A DNA stretch of 64,000 nt, taken from an uncultured Lachnospiraceae bacterium. GTDB taxonomy: Bacteria; Bacillota; Clostridia; Lachnospirales; Lachnospiraceae. The notes beneath the pieces were generated by a model, which did no database searches, was not told the origin of the DNA, and saw only the letters and a program-made list of their open reading frames with translations. The stretch is from positions 3,175 through 67,174 of the forward strand of contig CAJTQO010000010.1 in the NCBI GenBank assembly GCA_910578405.1, given 5' to 3'. The translations under genes were made by a program, and so were the position numbers. Below are positions 51,718-61,069 of this stretch, piece by piece (within the stretch, counting starts at the first letter, position 1; the number at the start of each line of letters is the position of its first letter).

Positions 51718-53151
51718 CTATACCTGAATCTGCGCCTTAACGCCAAGCAGCTCTTTATTTTCTTCCAAAACAGGACGGATGACATCCGCAAGGAAAGCCT
51801 CCACCTGCTCTTTGGAGCGTCCGGTATATCGGGACGGTTCCATTGTCTTTTGCAAGTCCTCCAAAGACATATTGAAGGCCGGGTCAGCGGCTATCAATTC
51901 CAACAGGTTATTCTCCCCGCCTTCCACTTTCACATTCCTTCCGGCCTCCATGGAAAGGGCGCGGATTCTTTCATGCAGTTCCTGCCTGTCGCCGCCCGCT
52001 TTTACCGCATCCATCATAATATTTTCCGTCGCCATAAAAGGCAGTTCGCTCATCAGCCTCTTTTCGATTACCTTCGGATACACCACCAGCCCGTCCACCA
52101 CATTCAGGCACAAATCCAATATACCGTCCACCGCCAGAAACCCTTCCGGGATGGACAGTCTTTTGTTGGCCGAATCGTCTAACGTCCGTTCAAACCATTG
52201 GGTTGCCGAAGTAATCGCCGGATTCAGCGCATCAATCATCACATAACGGGACAAAGAAGCAATACGCTCGCTCCGCATCGGATTTCTTTTATACGCCATA
52301 GCCGAAGAACCAATCTGGCTCTTTTCAAAAGGCTCTTCCACTTCCTTTAGATGCTGCAGCAGCCGGATATCGTTGGACATCTTATGGGCGCTGGCGGCAA
52401 TGCCTGCCAAAACATTGGCCACCCTGGTATCCACCTTACGGGAATAAGTCTGCCCTGACACCGGATAGCATTCCAAAAAGCCCATCTTCTGCGCTATCAT
52501 CGGATCTATTTTATCCATCTTTTCCTGATTGCCGTCAAACAATTCTAAAAAGGACGCCTGCGTTCCCGTCGTCCCTTTGGAGCCAAGCAGCTTTAAATGG
52601 GACAATACATGTTCCAAATCCTCCAGGTCAAGGAAAAACTCCTGCAGCCAAAGCGCAGCCCTCTTCCCTACCGTAGTCGGCTGGGCCGGCTGGAAATGGG
52701 TAAATGCAAGCGTTGGCTGCGCCTTGTATTCCTCAGCGAAATCCGCCAGTCCCTTCATTACATTGACTAGCTTCTTCTTTACTAATTTTAACGCCTCCGC
52801 CATAATGATAATATCCGTGTTGTCGCCCACATAACAGGAAGTGGCGCCCAAATGGATGATGCCTTTTGCCTTCGGGCACTGCACGCCGTAGGCATATACA
52901 TGGCTCATCACATCATGGCGCACCTCTTTCTCCCGCGCTTTCGCCACATCATAATTGATATCTTCCGCATGGGCTTTCAGCTCATCAATCTGCTCCTGCG
53001 TAATAGGCAGCCCTAACTCCTTTTCTGTTTCTGCCAGGGCAATCCAAAGCTTACGCCAAGTCTTAAACTTCATGTCGGGGGAAAAGATATACTGCATCTC
53101 CCTGCTGGCATAGCGCTCGGATAAAGGGCTTTGATATTTATCTGCACTCAT
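51718..53151 (-). CDS. purB: adenylosuccinate lyase
   Basis: A 477-residue enzyme of the fumarase/aspartase superfamily that splits SAICAR and adenylosuccinate, releasing fumarate. The start at 53151 has AGGAGAAAAAAT before it. Residues YQSPLSERYAS at the N-terminus, LGATSCYVGDNTD, GSKGTTGTQASFLELF and the signature loop GSSAMAYKRNPMRSERI identify PurB of the larger, eukaryote-like type also seen in clostridia. It lies between purC and the PurF-like gene, with 130-bp gaps. Confidence 0.96.
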   Translation of the reverse strand: MSADKYQSPLSERYASREMQYIFSPDMKFKTWRKLWIALAETEKELGLPITQEQIDELKAHAEDINYDVAKAREKEVRHDVMSHVYAYGVQCPKAKGIIHLGATSCYVGDNTDIIIMAEALKLVKKKLVNVMKGLADFAEEYKAQPTLAFTHFQPAQPTTVGKRAALWLQEFFLDLEDLEHVLSHLKLLGSKGTTGTQASFLELFDGNQEKMDKIDPMIAQKMGFLECYPVSGQTYSRKVDTRVANVLAGIAASAHKMSNDIRLLQHLKEVEEPFEKSQIGSSAMAYKRNPMRSERIASLSRYVMIDALNPAITSATQWFERTLDDSANKRLSIPEGFLAVDGILDLCLNVVDGLVVYPKVIEKRLMSELPFMATENIMMDAVKAGGDRQELHERIRALSMEAGRNVKVEGGENNLLELIAADPAFNMSLEDLQKTMEPSRYTGRSKEQVEAFLADVIRPVLEENKELLGVKAQIQV

Positions 53152-53280
53152 ATTTTTTCTCCTATCCGATTCCGCCGCCCTCCCATAACGCCGCCTCTTC
53201 CGGCCGGGCAAAAACTGCCCTGCCTTTCATTGCGCCACGCCTTAGGAGGGGGCGGTTTTCTTTCCTTTCCAGAATATGCC

Positions 53281-53985
53281 CTACAGCCCCAGCCGCTGAA
53301 ACACCTCGTTATAAGCTTCTTCCACATTGCCCAAATCCCTGCGGAAACGGTCTTTATCCAGTTTCTCATTGGTATGCACATCCCACAGCCTGCATGTATC
53401 CGGCGACGTCTCGTCCGCCAGCAGGATTTCTCCATGGAACCGCCCGAATTCTATTTTAAAATCAATCAGTTTGATGTCTGCCTGCAGGAAATATGCTTTC
53501 AATACTTCGTTCACCTTAAACGCATACTTCTTAATTACCTCAATCTCTTCCCAGGTCGCAAGTTCTAACGCCACCGCAAAATAGCTGTTAATCAACGGAT
53601 CGCCAAGCTCATCCTTTTTATAGCTAAACTCAATGGTAGGCTCTTTGAACGGAGTCCCTTCCGGCACGCCAAGCCTCTTTGAAAAACTCCCGGCCGCCAC
53701 ATTGCGGATGATTACCTCCAGCGGGACAATCTCCACCTTTTTCACCGCCGTCTCCCTGTCGCTTAATTCTTCTATAAAATGGGTCGGTACGCCTTCCTTT
53801 TCCAGAAGACGGAACACATGGTTGGTCATTTTATTGTTAATCACGCCTTTCCCAACAATCGTTCCCTTCTTTTCCCCGTTAAAAGCAGTCGCGTCGTCCT
53901 TATAGTCCACAATTACCACATCCGGATCATCCGTTGCAAATACCTTCTTCGCTTTTCCTTCATAAAGCTGCTCCAGTTTTTTCAT
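53281..53985 (-). CDS. purC: SAICAR synthase
   Basis: A 234-residue phosphoribosylaminoimidazole-succinocarboxamide synthase, ATP-dependent ligation of aspartate to [19 protein letters not shown] at the start, [31 protein letters not shown] and the ATP/Mg segment [24 protein letters not shown] are all typical, as is the length. The ATG at 53985 follows GGAGGATGG. It is the first gene behind the promoter at 54048-54076 and is followed by purB. Confidence 0.97.
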   Translation of the reverse strand: MKKLEQLYEGKAKKVFATDDPDVVIVDYKDDATAFNGEKKGTIVGKGVINNKMTNHVFRLLEKEGVPTHFIEELSDRETAVKKVEIVPLEVIIRNVAAGSFSKRLGVPEGTPFKEPTIEFSYKKDELGDPLINSYFAVALELATWEEIEVIKKYAFKVNEVLKAYFLQADIKLIDFKIEFGRFHGEILLADETSPDTCRLWDVHTNEKLDKDRFRRDLGNVEEAYNEVFQRLGL

Positions 53986-54047
53986 TCCATCCTCCGTTCC
54001 GCCTTGCGGCAAAATGTATTATTTCAAGCAAAACCTTGTCACTTTGA

Positions 54048-54076
54048 AGTATATAACAGTTGTTTTTGGAAGTCAA
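54048..54076 (-). promoter_or_regulatory. promoter of purC-purB
   Basis: On the minus strand TTGACT (54071-54076), 17-bp spacer and TATACT (54048-54053). The leader to purC is about 55 bp, too short for a purine riboswitch, and I see no aptamer. Confidence 0.75.
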
Positions 54077-54105
54077 TAAAAAGCAGTGCGGGCGCCGGCC
54101 TCTCC

Positions 54106-57100
54106 TTACTTTAACCGGAACACCTTCGGCGCCACATATTCTTTCCGGTAATAATCCGTCAGCAGCCGGTCTGCCGTATCGTAATCTTCCACCGCCTGCG
54201 CCGCCACAATCCCGTTAATGTGCGCAAAACGCCCCTCAGCCCCTTCCGGCAAAGAGTTGGCCGGGCTGACCGAAGCCGTTTCCGTCACATGTTCCCCGTC
54301 CTCGTTTTCCTCCGAAATGTAATATTGCAGCTTTTCCCCAAAAAACAGCACAAAAGGCATGGCATACACACCGCCGTACATATCCTTCATCTCTTCCTGC
54401 CCGTATTTTTCCTGGGTATGGGGGCCTTTCTCCACCAGGTAATGAATCCATACCTTGCTGCCCGGACTGGTTTTATACTCCACAATCGCCTTGTCCTCAT
54501 ATTCCTCCATCTCCGGCGCCTCTCCCACATAATCTTTGAAAAAGGCAAAGCAGACATCTTCTCTCGTCAAATCCTGTAAATATGCCCGCACCGCTTCCAT
54601 GGCCCCTGGCGTTCTTTCACCTTTGTTCCGGGCGTAATATTGGGCAAAGGCCAGCCGGCATACTTTTTTCAACGGTTCTCCCCGTCCCTGCACCCGCAGC
54701 ATATCCGTAAAAATAAACGAATCCATCGCTTTTTCTTTGATAAAATAATCATAAGAGCAATGGGTCAGGAAAGCCGCCTCCACCTCATGCTTGGCCCCTC
54801 CGGCAATATAAGTGCGGAAAATCCCCACTTGTTCTTTCAAATACATGCCGGTATACATCATCTGCACCAGGATCCGTTCACACAAATCATACGTATCCGC
54901 TTCAAAAGCCTCTGCCGCTTTCCAGATATCGCGCAAATCCTCCGTCATCCCTTCGTAATAACGGATTAAGTAGGTAAGCAGATTCCCTTCGTACTTTCCC
55001 TTGCGGAATACATAGTACGCCATCTGCACCATGCCTTCGTCCTCCAGGCAATCCTTATCCGCCAGCAGGCGGCTGCACAGCCGCATTAACGCCCTGCTTT
55101 CCATCCCCTGCATACCAAAACGCTTCACCCATGCAAGGGCCTTTTCCCACTTGGCCCGCATTACCAGATAGCGGATTATCTCATTGCGCTCTTTACGCTT
55201 TTTCCCCTCCGGTTCCAGTTCCTGCAGGTAATTGTCCAGTTCCATCATATAGTCCCGCTCAAAATAGTATTCCAACAGTTTAAGACTGATTTCATTTTTC
55301 CACTCTTCTTCTATATACTGTGACGCCGCCATCTGCCGGAACCTGCTTACGTTTTCCTCCGTCACCTGCCGGAAAGCATGGTCTTTTTCACATAAATAAA
55401 TATCCAGCCCCTCATGCCCCTGCACCAGGCCGCCCACCTCTTCCGCCAGCCCTCCTGGCTGCATCAGACGTTCCACCTGGTAAGGCACACTGACCGTATA
55501 CCGATACCCCACGCCATCCTCCAAAAATATTTTATAATCCTCTCCGTACAATGGCAGATAAACGCCCCCATCGCTTATGGGATAACGGTACTCTTTACGG
55601 CTCACCGTATAACGGACAACAGCAAAGCGCACTTCCCTGTTTTGCGTCCAAAGCCTGCTGGCAAATAACAGCGGCAAAACCGCCTCTGCTTTTTCCCCGT
55701 CCAATGGCTCCTTTAACACAGTCTCATGATACAAATAAGCCAAATCCTCATTGATTCTTCCCCTTTGCAACTGTTCCTTTACAAACTCGTCAATCTGAGG
55801 GCAGAATTTAATGTAATATTCCGGATGTTCTTCCTTTAATTTATATATGTACGCATATAAATATGCATTTTTTATATAATCCAGGTTACTCTGATAAGCA
55901 AAGTACATCAAAACCATCCGCGGCAGCTCCCCTTCATAACCCTCCGGCAGCGCCATCATAAAATATTCATACAGCTTGGTAATCCTCAGTTCCTGCTCTA
56001 CCCCCAGCCGATACCACTCAAAAAAGCAACTGTCTGTCTTCCCGCCTTTGATAAGCAGCATACAGATTGCCTGCAGCGTCTCCCGGTTTGGGAACTTCTC
56101 ATAACACACCTTCAGGATAAAAAAAGCGTGGTGGGAATATTCCTTCAATTTCTGCACCTGGTAACGGATCTGCACCACAACGTCCTGCGTCAGCAGCTCC
56201 TTTTTCGCGGCAAAACGCAGCGCCTGCATTTCAAAAGGCTGCAGCTTCATAAGCAGCGTAGGATTCATTTCCAAAAGCCGCCATGCCTCTACATACAAAA
56301 CCGGACTGACACAGCCCTGCCGGAACTGTTCTTCCAACGCCAGCCACCGTTTGGAAGGACTCTTTGCATATTCCTCCGAAAGGTGCAGCATCAGCCAGGC
56401 AATCCGCCAATTCCCCGGATAAACCAGATGCATCCTCCCCACCTGCTCGGCAATCCAGTCCACATACTCGTCATCCTCACTTAAAAGAGATTTTAAATAC
56501 AGATAATAACATACCACTTCCGGGGAAAACATTTGCTCTTCCCCTTCCCGTCCTTCCCCTGCAAGTTCATCCCGCAGCCCTTCTTCCTCCAGCCTCTCTA
56601 ACTGCCAGGCAGCCTCTTTCTCCCTCTCCTGGGTTACGTACAACTGTGTCTGGAACAACCTGGTCTGTATATCCCTTACATCCAGCGTTGCCAGCCGCTC
56701 TACCAGTTTTTCCGTTTCCCCCATCCATGTTTTGGCCGTAATCTTCTTTCCGCGGTAACTGCAGTAAAACTCCATTAATTGCACCAGTATCTGCTTTTTC
56801 TCTTTTTCCACGCCAAATGCCCGGGCTGTCCGCATCCCCTTTCGCACCGTAACCGGAATGCGGATATCCATATAGGAATTGTAAATATGCAGACTGCCAA
56901 AGTTATTCCCTCCATGCAGCCTGCCGCCATCCATATAATAAACGAGACGGCAGGAATTTCCAAGGAAATCATGCTCTGTCAGCCGTTCCTTCTCCACCCA
57001 CAGAAAATCCCCTTCCGCTTCCACATGAAGAAATGTATATCCCCAGCCTTCCCTTGTCACCAATACACTGTGTTCCGCTGTTCCTTCCGTATCTTCCAGC

Positions 57101-57717
57101 CTGACCTGCGTCTGTTCAATGGTAAACGTCACCTTCTGCTTCTTGTTAATCTCCAGCAGGAATTCTTCCATATTCCGCTCATTGCCAGGTATGGCTGACA
57201 GCCCCTTATAGGCGCAGCCATACTGCTTTTCCGTCCCATCCGCAAAAAGCCGCCCGAACTCTTTGGAATAGAATACCCTGACCGCCTCTTCCCAATTCGT
57301 CTTTGCCAGATTGGCAAAATGAAACATATTGCGGATTTCCCCCAAGCTGGAGGAAACCACCCCGGCTTCCATCGTAATGAGGTATGGCAGCTCATATTCC
57401 CCATAATTGGAAATCACCGCAAAACTGCCTTCCCACACATCTCCTTCTTCCATGCCTTCGCTGTCAAACCGGTAACGAATCTCCTCCCTCTTCCCGATAA
57501 ACTCCCTGGTCAGGCACTGCATCTTTCCCTCCGAAGAATATACCACTCCCTCCGCAGGCGCCTCCCCTGACGCATATATTGTAAAAGCCCCTTCCAGGAC
57601 TTCCCCGCTTTTTACGGACAGCTCCAGGATTTCTTCTGAAAATTTCAGCGGATCCCTATCCGCATCCACCTGCCCGGAACCAACCATCCCATAATCCAAC
57701 TTTCCAGCCGTCACCAT
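54106..57717 (-). CDS. DUF5717-like giant protein, unknown function
   Basis: A 1203-residue protein without signal peptide or membrane segment. The first 330 residues are beta-rich (KFSEEILELSVKSGEVLEGAFTIYASG, GDVWEGSFAVISNYGEYELPYLITMEAG), which resembles immunoglobulin-like folds. From about 330 to 1000 it is helical with TPR-like spacing (YYLYLKSLLSEDDEYVDWIAEQ, YYFERDYMMELDNYLQEL). The C-terminal part is again beta-rich. It resembles the DUF5717 proteins of Lachnospiraceae; their function is not known to me. The ATG at 57717 follows AGGAAGGTGG. Its promoter lies about 450 bp upstream, leaving a long leader with repeats. Confidence 0.75.
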   Translation of the reverse strand: MVTAGKLDYGMVGSGQVDADRDPLKFSEEILELSVKSGEVLEGAFTIYASGEAPAEGVVYSSEGKMQCLTREFIGKREEIRYRFDSEGMEEGDVWEGSFAVISNYGEYELPYLITMEAGVVSSSLGEIRNMFHFANLAKTNWEEAVRVFYSKEFGRLFADGTEKQYGCAYKGLSAIPGNERNMEEFLLEINKKQKVTFTIEQTQVRLEDTEGTAEHSVLVTREGWGYTFLHVEAEGDFLWVEKERLTEHDFLGNSCRLVYYMDGGRLHGGNNFGSLHIYNSYMDIRIPVTVRKGMRTARAFGVEKEKKQILVQLMEFYCSYRGKKITAKTWMGETEKLVERLATLDVRDIQTRLFQTQLYVTQEREKEAAWQLERLEEEGLRDELAGEGREGEEQMFSPEVVCYYLYLKSLLSEDDEYVDWIAEQVGRMHLVYPGNWRIAWLMLHLSEEYAKSPSKRWLALEEQFRQGCVSPVLYVEAWRLLEMNPTLLMKLQPFEMQALRFAAKKELLTQDVVVQIRYQVQKLKEYSHHAFFILKVCYEKFPNRETLQAICMLLIKGGKTDSCFFEWYRLGVEQELRITKLYEYFMMALPEGYEGELPRMVLMYFAYQSNLDYIKNAYLYAYIYKLKEEHPEYYIKFCPQIDEFVKEQLQRGRINEDLAYLYHETVLKEPLDGEKAEAVLPLLFASRLWTQNREVRFAVVRYTVSRKEYRYPISDGGVYLPLYGEDYKIFLEDGVGYRYTVSVPYQVERLMQPGGLAEEVGGLVQGHEGLDIYLCEKDHAFRQVTEENVSRFRQMAASQYIEEEWKNEISLKLLEYYFERDYMMELDNYLQELEPEGKKRKERNEIIRYLVMRAKWEKALAWVKRFGMQGMESRALMRLCSRLLADKDCLEDEGMVQMAYYVFRKGKYEGNLLTYLIRYYEGMTEDLRDIWKAAEAFEADTYDLCERILVQMMYTGMYLKEQVGIFRTYIAGGAKHEVEAAFLTHCSYDYFIKEKAMDSFIFTDMLRVQGRGEPLKKVCRLAFAQYYARNKGERTPGAMEAVRAYLQDLTREDVCFAFFKDYVGEAPEMEEYEDKAIVEYKTSPGSKVWIHYLVEKGPHTQEKYGQEEMKDMYGGVYAMPFVLFFGEKLQYYISEENEDGEHVTETASVSPANSLPEGAEGRFAHINGIVAAQAVEDYDTADRLLTDYYRKEYVAPKVFRLK

Positions 57718-57756
57718 CTGCCACCTTCCTATGCCAATCCTCTGTTTCTCCCTATT

Positions 57757-57925
57757 ACTGCTTTTTCTTTGCTTTCTCTCTATTTTACTTATCTTGCTTT
57801 TTCTTTGCTGTGTGCTTTTCTCTCTATTTTGCTTATCTTGCTTTTTCTTTGCTCTGTGCTTTTCTTTCTATGTTGCTTATCTTGCTTTTTCTTTGCTCTG
57901 TGCTTTTCTCTCTATGTTTGGATTC
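57757..57925. repeat. 44-bp tandem repeats in a pyrimidine-rich leader
   Basis: The block CTTGCTTTTTCTTTGCT recurs at 57793, 57837 and 57881 (exact 44-bp spacing), with a 36-bp partial unit before at 57757. The stretch to about 58020 is almost only T and C on the plus strand, so the leader RNA of the DUF5717-like gene is purine-rich. The period is not a multiple of three and no gene is encoded. Confidence 0.85.
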
Positions 57926-58040
57926 TTCCTTACTCTTTGTTTCTCTTTCTATGTTTCTCTTTCTGTTTTTCTATTTCCTTTTTTCTTTACTCCGTACTTT
58001 TTTATGCGTTCCTGTTTCTTTTTTCAGGGAAAATTTCGAT

Positions 58041-58123
58041 GGCGATGCGCCTTTCCTTTGGCGCAAATCTCCCACAATCTGTAACGTACATCTGCCAGAA
58101 AGCAATTTTCAAACACGCTCTGG
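58041..58123. repeat. half copy of the dispersed palindromic element
   Basis: Positions 58048-58123 match 16655-16727 closely: CTTTCCTTTGGCGCAAATCTCCCACA, TACATCTGCCAGAAAGCAATTTTCAAACACGCTCTGG against the same blocks there, read in segments. Only one arm and one terminal repeat are present. It lies in the leader of the DUF5717-like gene. Confidence 0.75.
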
Positions 58124-58170
58124 CAAAACTCTATTTTCGTCCGGAAAAAACAGGCAGCGCTAACAAAAAA

Positions 58171-58199
58171 AGTATAACAGATAAATATTGCACTGTAAA
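58171..58199 (-). promoter_or_regulatory. candidate promoter of the DUF5717-like gene
   Basis: On the minus strand TTTACA (58194-58199), 17-bp spacer and TATACT (58171-58176). It is the best promoter between the SDR terminator and the DUF5717-like start. Confidence 0.65.
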
Positions 58200-58349
58200 C
58201 TATCAACATCATTGACGCTCCCTTCCAAATCAACATTGAAATCCTGCCAAACGCTATTTTCTTAAGCTGCGCTCCCGTCAGGCTCTATATACCGGAAACA
58301 ATCCAATTCTGCAAATCCGCCCCAAAAACAAAAAATAGAAACAAAAAAT

Positions 58350-58389
58350 AGAAAGAAGGCACTGCCATCAGGCAAATACCTTCTTTCTT
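58350..58389 (-). terminator. intrinsic terminator after the SDR gene
   Basis: AGAAAGAAGG (58350-58359) pairs with CCTTCTTTCT (58379-58388), and an inner TGCC/GGCA pair extends it. On the minus strand the stem is followed by ATTTTTTGTTTC. Bases 58390-58547 hold nothing else I can identify. Confidence 0.75.
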
Positions 58390-58547
58390 GTAAAAGGGGA
58401 ATTTTACATTTGTGCCATCGCTGACACAAGTAGAATCATATCACTAAATAACGCTTTCGTATTTGTATTATCTGCACATATATAATACAATATCGCAAAT
58501 AATCCGTATTCAATGGTAAAAAGGCATCTGCCCACTTAATCCTGTCC

Positions 58548-59294
58548 TTAGACTTTTGCCAATCCGTCCACGCTTAAAACCACACCAGTAATATAAGAAG
58601 CCATATCCGACGCCAAAAACACAAAAGCATTGGCAATATCCTCCGGCTGGCCAATCCTCCTAAGCGGAATCTGCGCAACCAGCGGTTCTATCACTTCCTT
58701 GGGGACAGCCTTCATCATATCCGTACCGATAATCCCCGGCGCCACTGCATTGACCCGGATTCCAAAAGGCCCAAGTTCCCTGGCCAGCGACAGCGTTATC
58801 CCGTTTACCGCAAACTTTGACGTAGGATAAGCCATTCCTGACGGCTGTCCGTAAATGCTTACCATAGAAGAAGTATTTAAAATTACGCCCCTCCCCTGCT
58901 TTTTCATATGCGCACATGCCGCCCTGGAACAGTTGTAGACGCTTTTTACATTTAAGTCCATCACTTTTTCAAAAGTTTCTTCCGTATAGTCCAAAAAAGG
59001 CGTACTGTCCGACATCCCGGCATTATTCACCAGGATATCCAGACTTCCATACTTTGCGGCCGTCTGCGCAAACGCCTTCTCCACTTCCCCATAGTCTGAC
59101 AGTTTGGGCCATATCCCTTCCACTACGGCTTCCGGATATGTTTCCTTTAACTTCGTGACAGCCCCGCATGCAGTCTCTTCCCGGCTTGCGCACAAAACCA
59201 CCGCAGCGCCCTCCTTTAGGAAAGCTTCCACCGTAGCATAACCGATTCCGCGGCTCCCGCCTGTTACCACTGCAACTTTTCCTTTTAACATCAT
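58548..59294 (-). CDS. short-chain dehydrogenase/reductase (FabG/BaiA-like)
   Basis: A 248-residue classical SDR: cofactor site VAVVTGGSRGIGYAT, LVNNAG, catalytic Ser in LNTSSMVSIYG and the Tyr-Lys pair in YPTSK, with VAPGIIGTDM after them. Length and motifs fit 3-oxoacyl-ACP reductases and the clostridial bile-acid dehydrogenase BaiA alike. Spacing such as TYPEAVVEG and YPTSK is reminiscent of BaiA, but no bile-acid genes are nearby, so I leave the substrate open. The ATG at 59294 follows GGAGG by six bases. It lies 108 bp after the ABC-2 operon and could be its last gene. Confidence 0.85.
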   Translation of the reverse strand: MMLKGKVAVVTGGSRGIGYATVEAFLKEGAAVVLCASREETACGAVTKLKETYPEAVVEGIWPKLSDYGEVEKAFAQTAAKYGSLDILVNNAGMSDSTPFLDYTEETFEKVMDLNVKSVYNCSRAACAHMKKQGRGVILNTSSMVSIYGQPSGMAYPTSKFAVNGITLSLARELGPFGIRVNAVAPGIIGTDMMKAVPKEVIEPLVAQIPLRRIGQPEDIANAFVFLASDMASYITGVVLSVDGLAKV

Positions 59295-59402
59295 ACCTTG
59301 CCTCCTTTCCCACTCCTCAGCGCAATTCCTATACCGTTTGCTTCTTACTTTGCCTAAGCGTCCGTTTCTGCGTAAAAATCCTAAAAGCCACGCCTTACCC
59401 TT

Positions 59403-60206
59403 TCAGCCGCCGCAGCTATGATAATGGCGCAGGCCGCCTTTCCAGACAATAGCCGACAGGCACGCCAAAACAAGCGCAACCACAGGTGACAGCATACACA
59501 GCCAGGCAGGCGCGTCCGGCTTGCCCAGCAAATAAACGGCCGGATAAAAATTCAAATAGGCAACCGGCACAATCCCGGTCACTAATACCCGGAAAGCCCT
59601 GCCAAAAATCGTCACCGGATATTTCTGTATCAGCAGATAAATCTGAGTAAAGACAGAACTCAGCGCGCTCCCCCTTGTAGTCCAGAACGTCACACAGGAA
59701 ATCAGGAAACGGATGCATACCACTATGGTTCCGCCGGACAAAATAAAAACAGCAAACCAAAGAATATGCCCTATCCCCCATTGCGCTTCTGCCATATACA
59801 GGCCAACTGCCACCAGCGCTGCCCCAAGCATCGTATCGCAAACGCCTACATAATTAATATCTCCGCCTACCAACTGCAAAAACGGGCTGACCGGACGCAA
59901 CAGGTAGATATCAAAAGAACCTGACACAATCTCATCCTCTATCTTGGACAGTTTCCGAAAGAAAATGGAAAATATGCTCCAGCATATCATAAACATACCG
60001 TAAAGCGTCAGCAAATCACCCACGCCCCAATTCCCCAGCGCATGAAACCTCCAGGAAATCACCGAAATCTGCACAATGTTGGCGCCGTTTAAAAGCGCCA
60101 CGCTTACCAGGCTCATCCAAAAATCCGCTCTGTATTCCAGTATGCCCTTCATCGTCATTTTTAATAAAGAAACGTACATTTTAACCTGAAACCTTACCTC
60201 ACCCAT
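59403..60206 (-). CDS. ABC-2 type exporter permease (second subunit)
   Basis: A 267-residue membrane protein with about six hydrophobic segments. I start it at the ATG at 60206 (AGGAGCGAAGG upstream). The longer open frame runs back into the preceding permease gene and adds 50 unlikely residues. The start VKMYVSLLKMTMKGILEYRADFWMSLV is typical of the permease family that pairs with YadG/COG4586 ATPases. The neighbouring 268-residue permease is its partner, so the exporter is probably a heterodimer. Its substrate is unknown. Confidence 0.85.
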   Translation of the reverse strand: MGEVRFQVKMYVSLLKMTMKGILEYRADFWMSLVSVALLNGANIVQISVISWRFHALGNWGVGDLLTLYGMFMICWSIFSIFFRKLSKIEDEIVSGSFDIYLLRPVSPFLQLVGGDINYVGVCDTMLGAALVAVGLYMAEAQWGIGHILWFAVFILSGGTIVVCIRFLISCVTFWTTRGSALSSVFTQIYLLIQKYPVTIFGRAFRVLVTGIVPVAYLNFYPAVYLLGKPDAPAWLCMLSPVVALVLACLSAIVWKGGLRHYHSCGG

Positions 60207-60262
60207 GAATTTCCTTCGCTCCTTGCTTCCTCCATGCATTTTCCTTTCTCTTCCCCAAAGCC

Positions 60263-61069
60263 TTATCCTCCCTGCACCGACAAACGCCGGTGTACCTTCC
60301 TCCACGCCAGCCGCCCAAAGCAAAACAACGCCAGCGCCCAAAATCCTTGTAAGCATATCCCCAAAACGATTTCCCTTTCCGCCAGTGCGCCTGTATAAAT
60401 ATTTAAGGGCATTTCAAAGATACACCGGAAAGGCAGCGCACGTATCACCGCCTGCATCCACTCCGGATACAGCCAGTTGGGTATCAGTTTGCCGGACAAA
60501 ATCGTTAAAATCCCACTGTAAGCCATTGTAATCTGCCGGATATCCAACGTTACAAAACAAACCAGACCAAGCAAAAAATTCAGGGAAAATAAAATGAAAA
60601 ATCCAAGCGCAACGCTTACCGCAAACGCTACAGCGCAAAGCGCCGTAGCCGGCAGCTCCATCCCAAGGAAAAACACACCCAACAGCCAGGCAGGCAAAAC
60701 CAGCCATAAAAGGCTGAACAGGGCAACGGCTGCATTGCGCGTCAACAATTGGCTCTGCAAATCCCTTGGCCGCAATAAATCCGTGTCAATACGTCCCGTA
60801 CGCACCTGGTCCGCAATGTAATTCTGCGGCGCGCTTTTTAATGCAGACGGATAAAAAACAATATCCAGCGCCACCGCCAACATGGCATATGTCACCATAG
60901 CCTGCAGGGGCCTGCCCACAAGCCCCGGGTCCTGACGGTACAAAGCCTGCCACAGACTGCACACCCCATACATGGCAATAAAGCTGTAACATAAACGCAG
61001 CAGAAAATCCGCCCGGTACAGCCCCGCTGCACGCATTTCCGTTTTAAACCAGTTGACAAAAACCTTCAT
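60263..61069 (-). CDS. ABC-2 type exporter permease (first subunit)
   Basis: A 268-residue membrane protein with about six hydrophobic segments. It begins FVNWFKTEMRAAGLYRADFLLRLCYSFIAMYGVCSLWQALY, the N-terminal amphipathic and first-helix pattern of the family. RTGRIDTDLLRPRDLQSQLL is the cytoplasmic loop shared with the partner permease (SGSFDIYLLRPVSPFLQLV). It overlaps the ATPase gene by 4 bp. Together they form an exporter of unknown substrate. Confidence 0.88.
   Translation of the reverse strand: MKVFVNWFKTEMRAAGLYRADFLLRLCYSFIAMYGVCSLWQALYRQDPGLVGRPLQAMVTYAMLAVALDIVFYPSALKSAPQNYIADQVRTGRIDTDLLRPRDLQSQLLTRNAAVALFSLLWLVLPAWLLGVFFLGMELPATALCAVAFAVSVALGFFILFSLNFLLGLVCFVTLDIRQITMAYSGILTILSGKLIPNWLYPEWMQAVIRALPFRCIFEMPLNIYTGALAEREIVLGICLQGFWALALFCFGRLAWRKVHRRLSVQGG

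Noticed and set aside
54001..54047. Purine riboswitch before purC
   Set aside because: The leader is only about 55 bases and shows no aptamer-like three-way junction.
57731..58215. Plus-strand hydrophobic frames of 117-148 codons in the T-rich stretch
   Set aside because: They come from tandem pyrimidine repeats read in all three frames, lack ribosome binding sites and show no family pattern.
58548..59294. Firm assignment as bile-acid dehydrogenase BaiA
   Set aside because: Motifs are shared by many SDRs and no other bile-acid genes are nearby.
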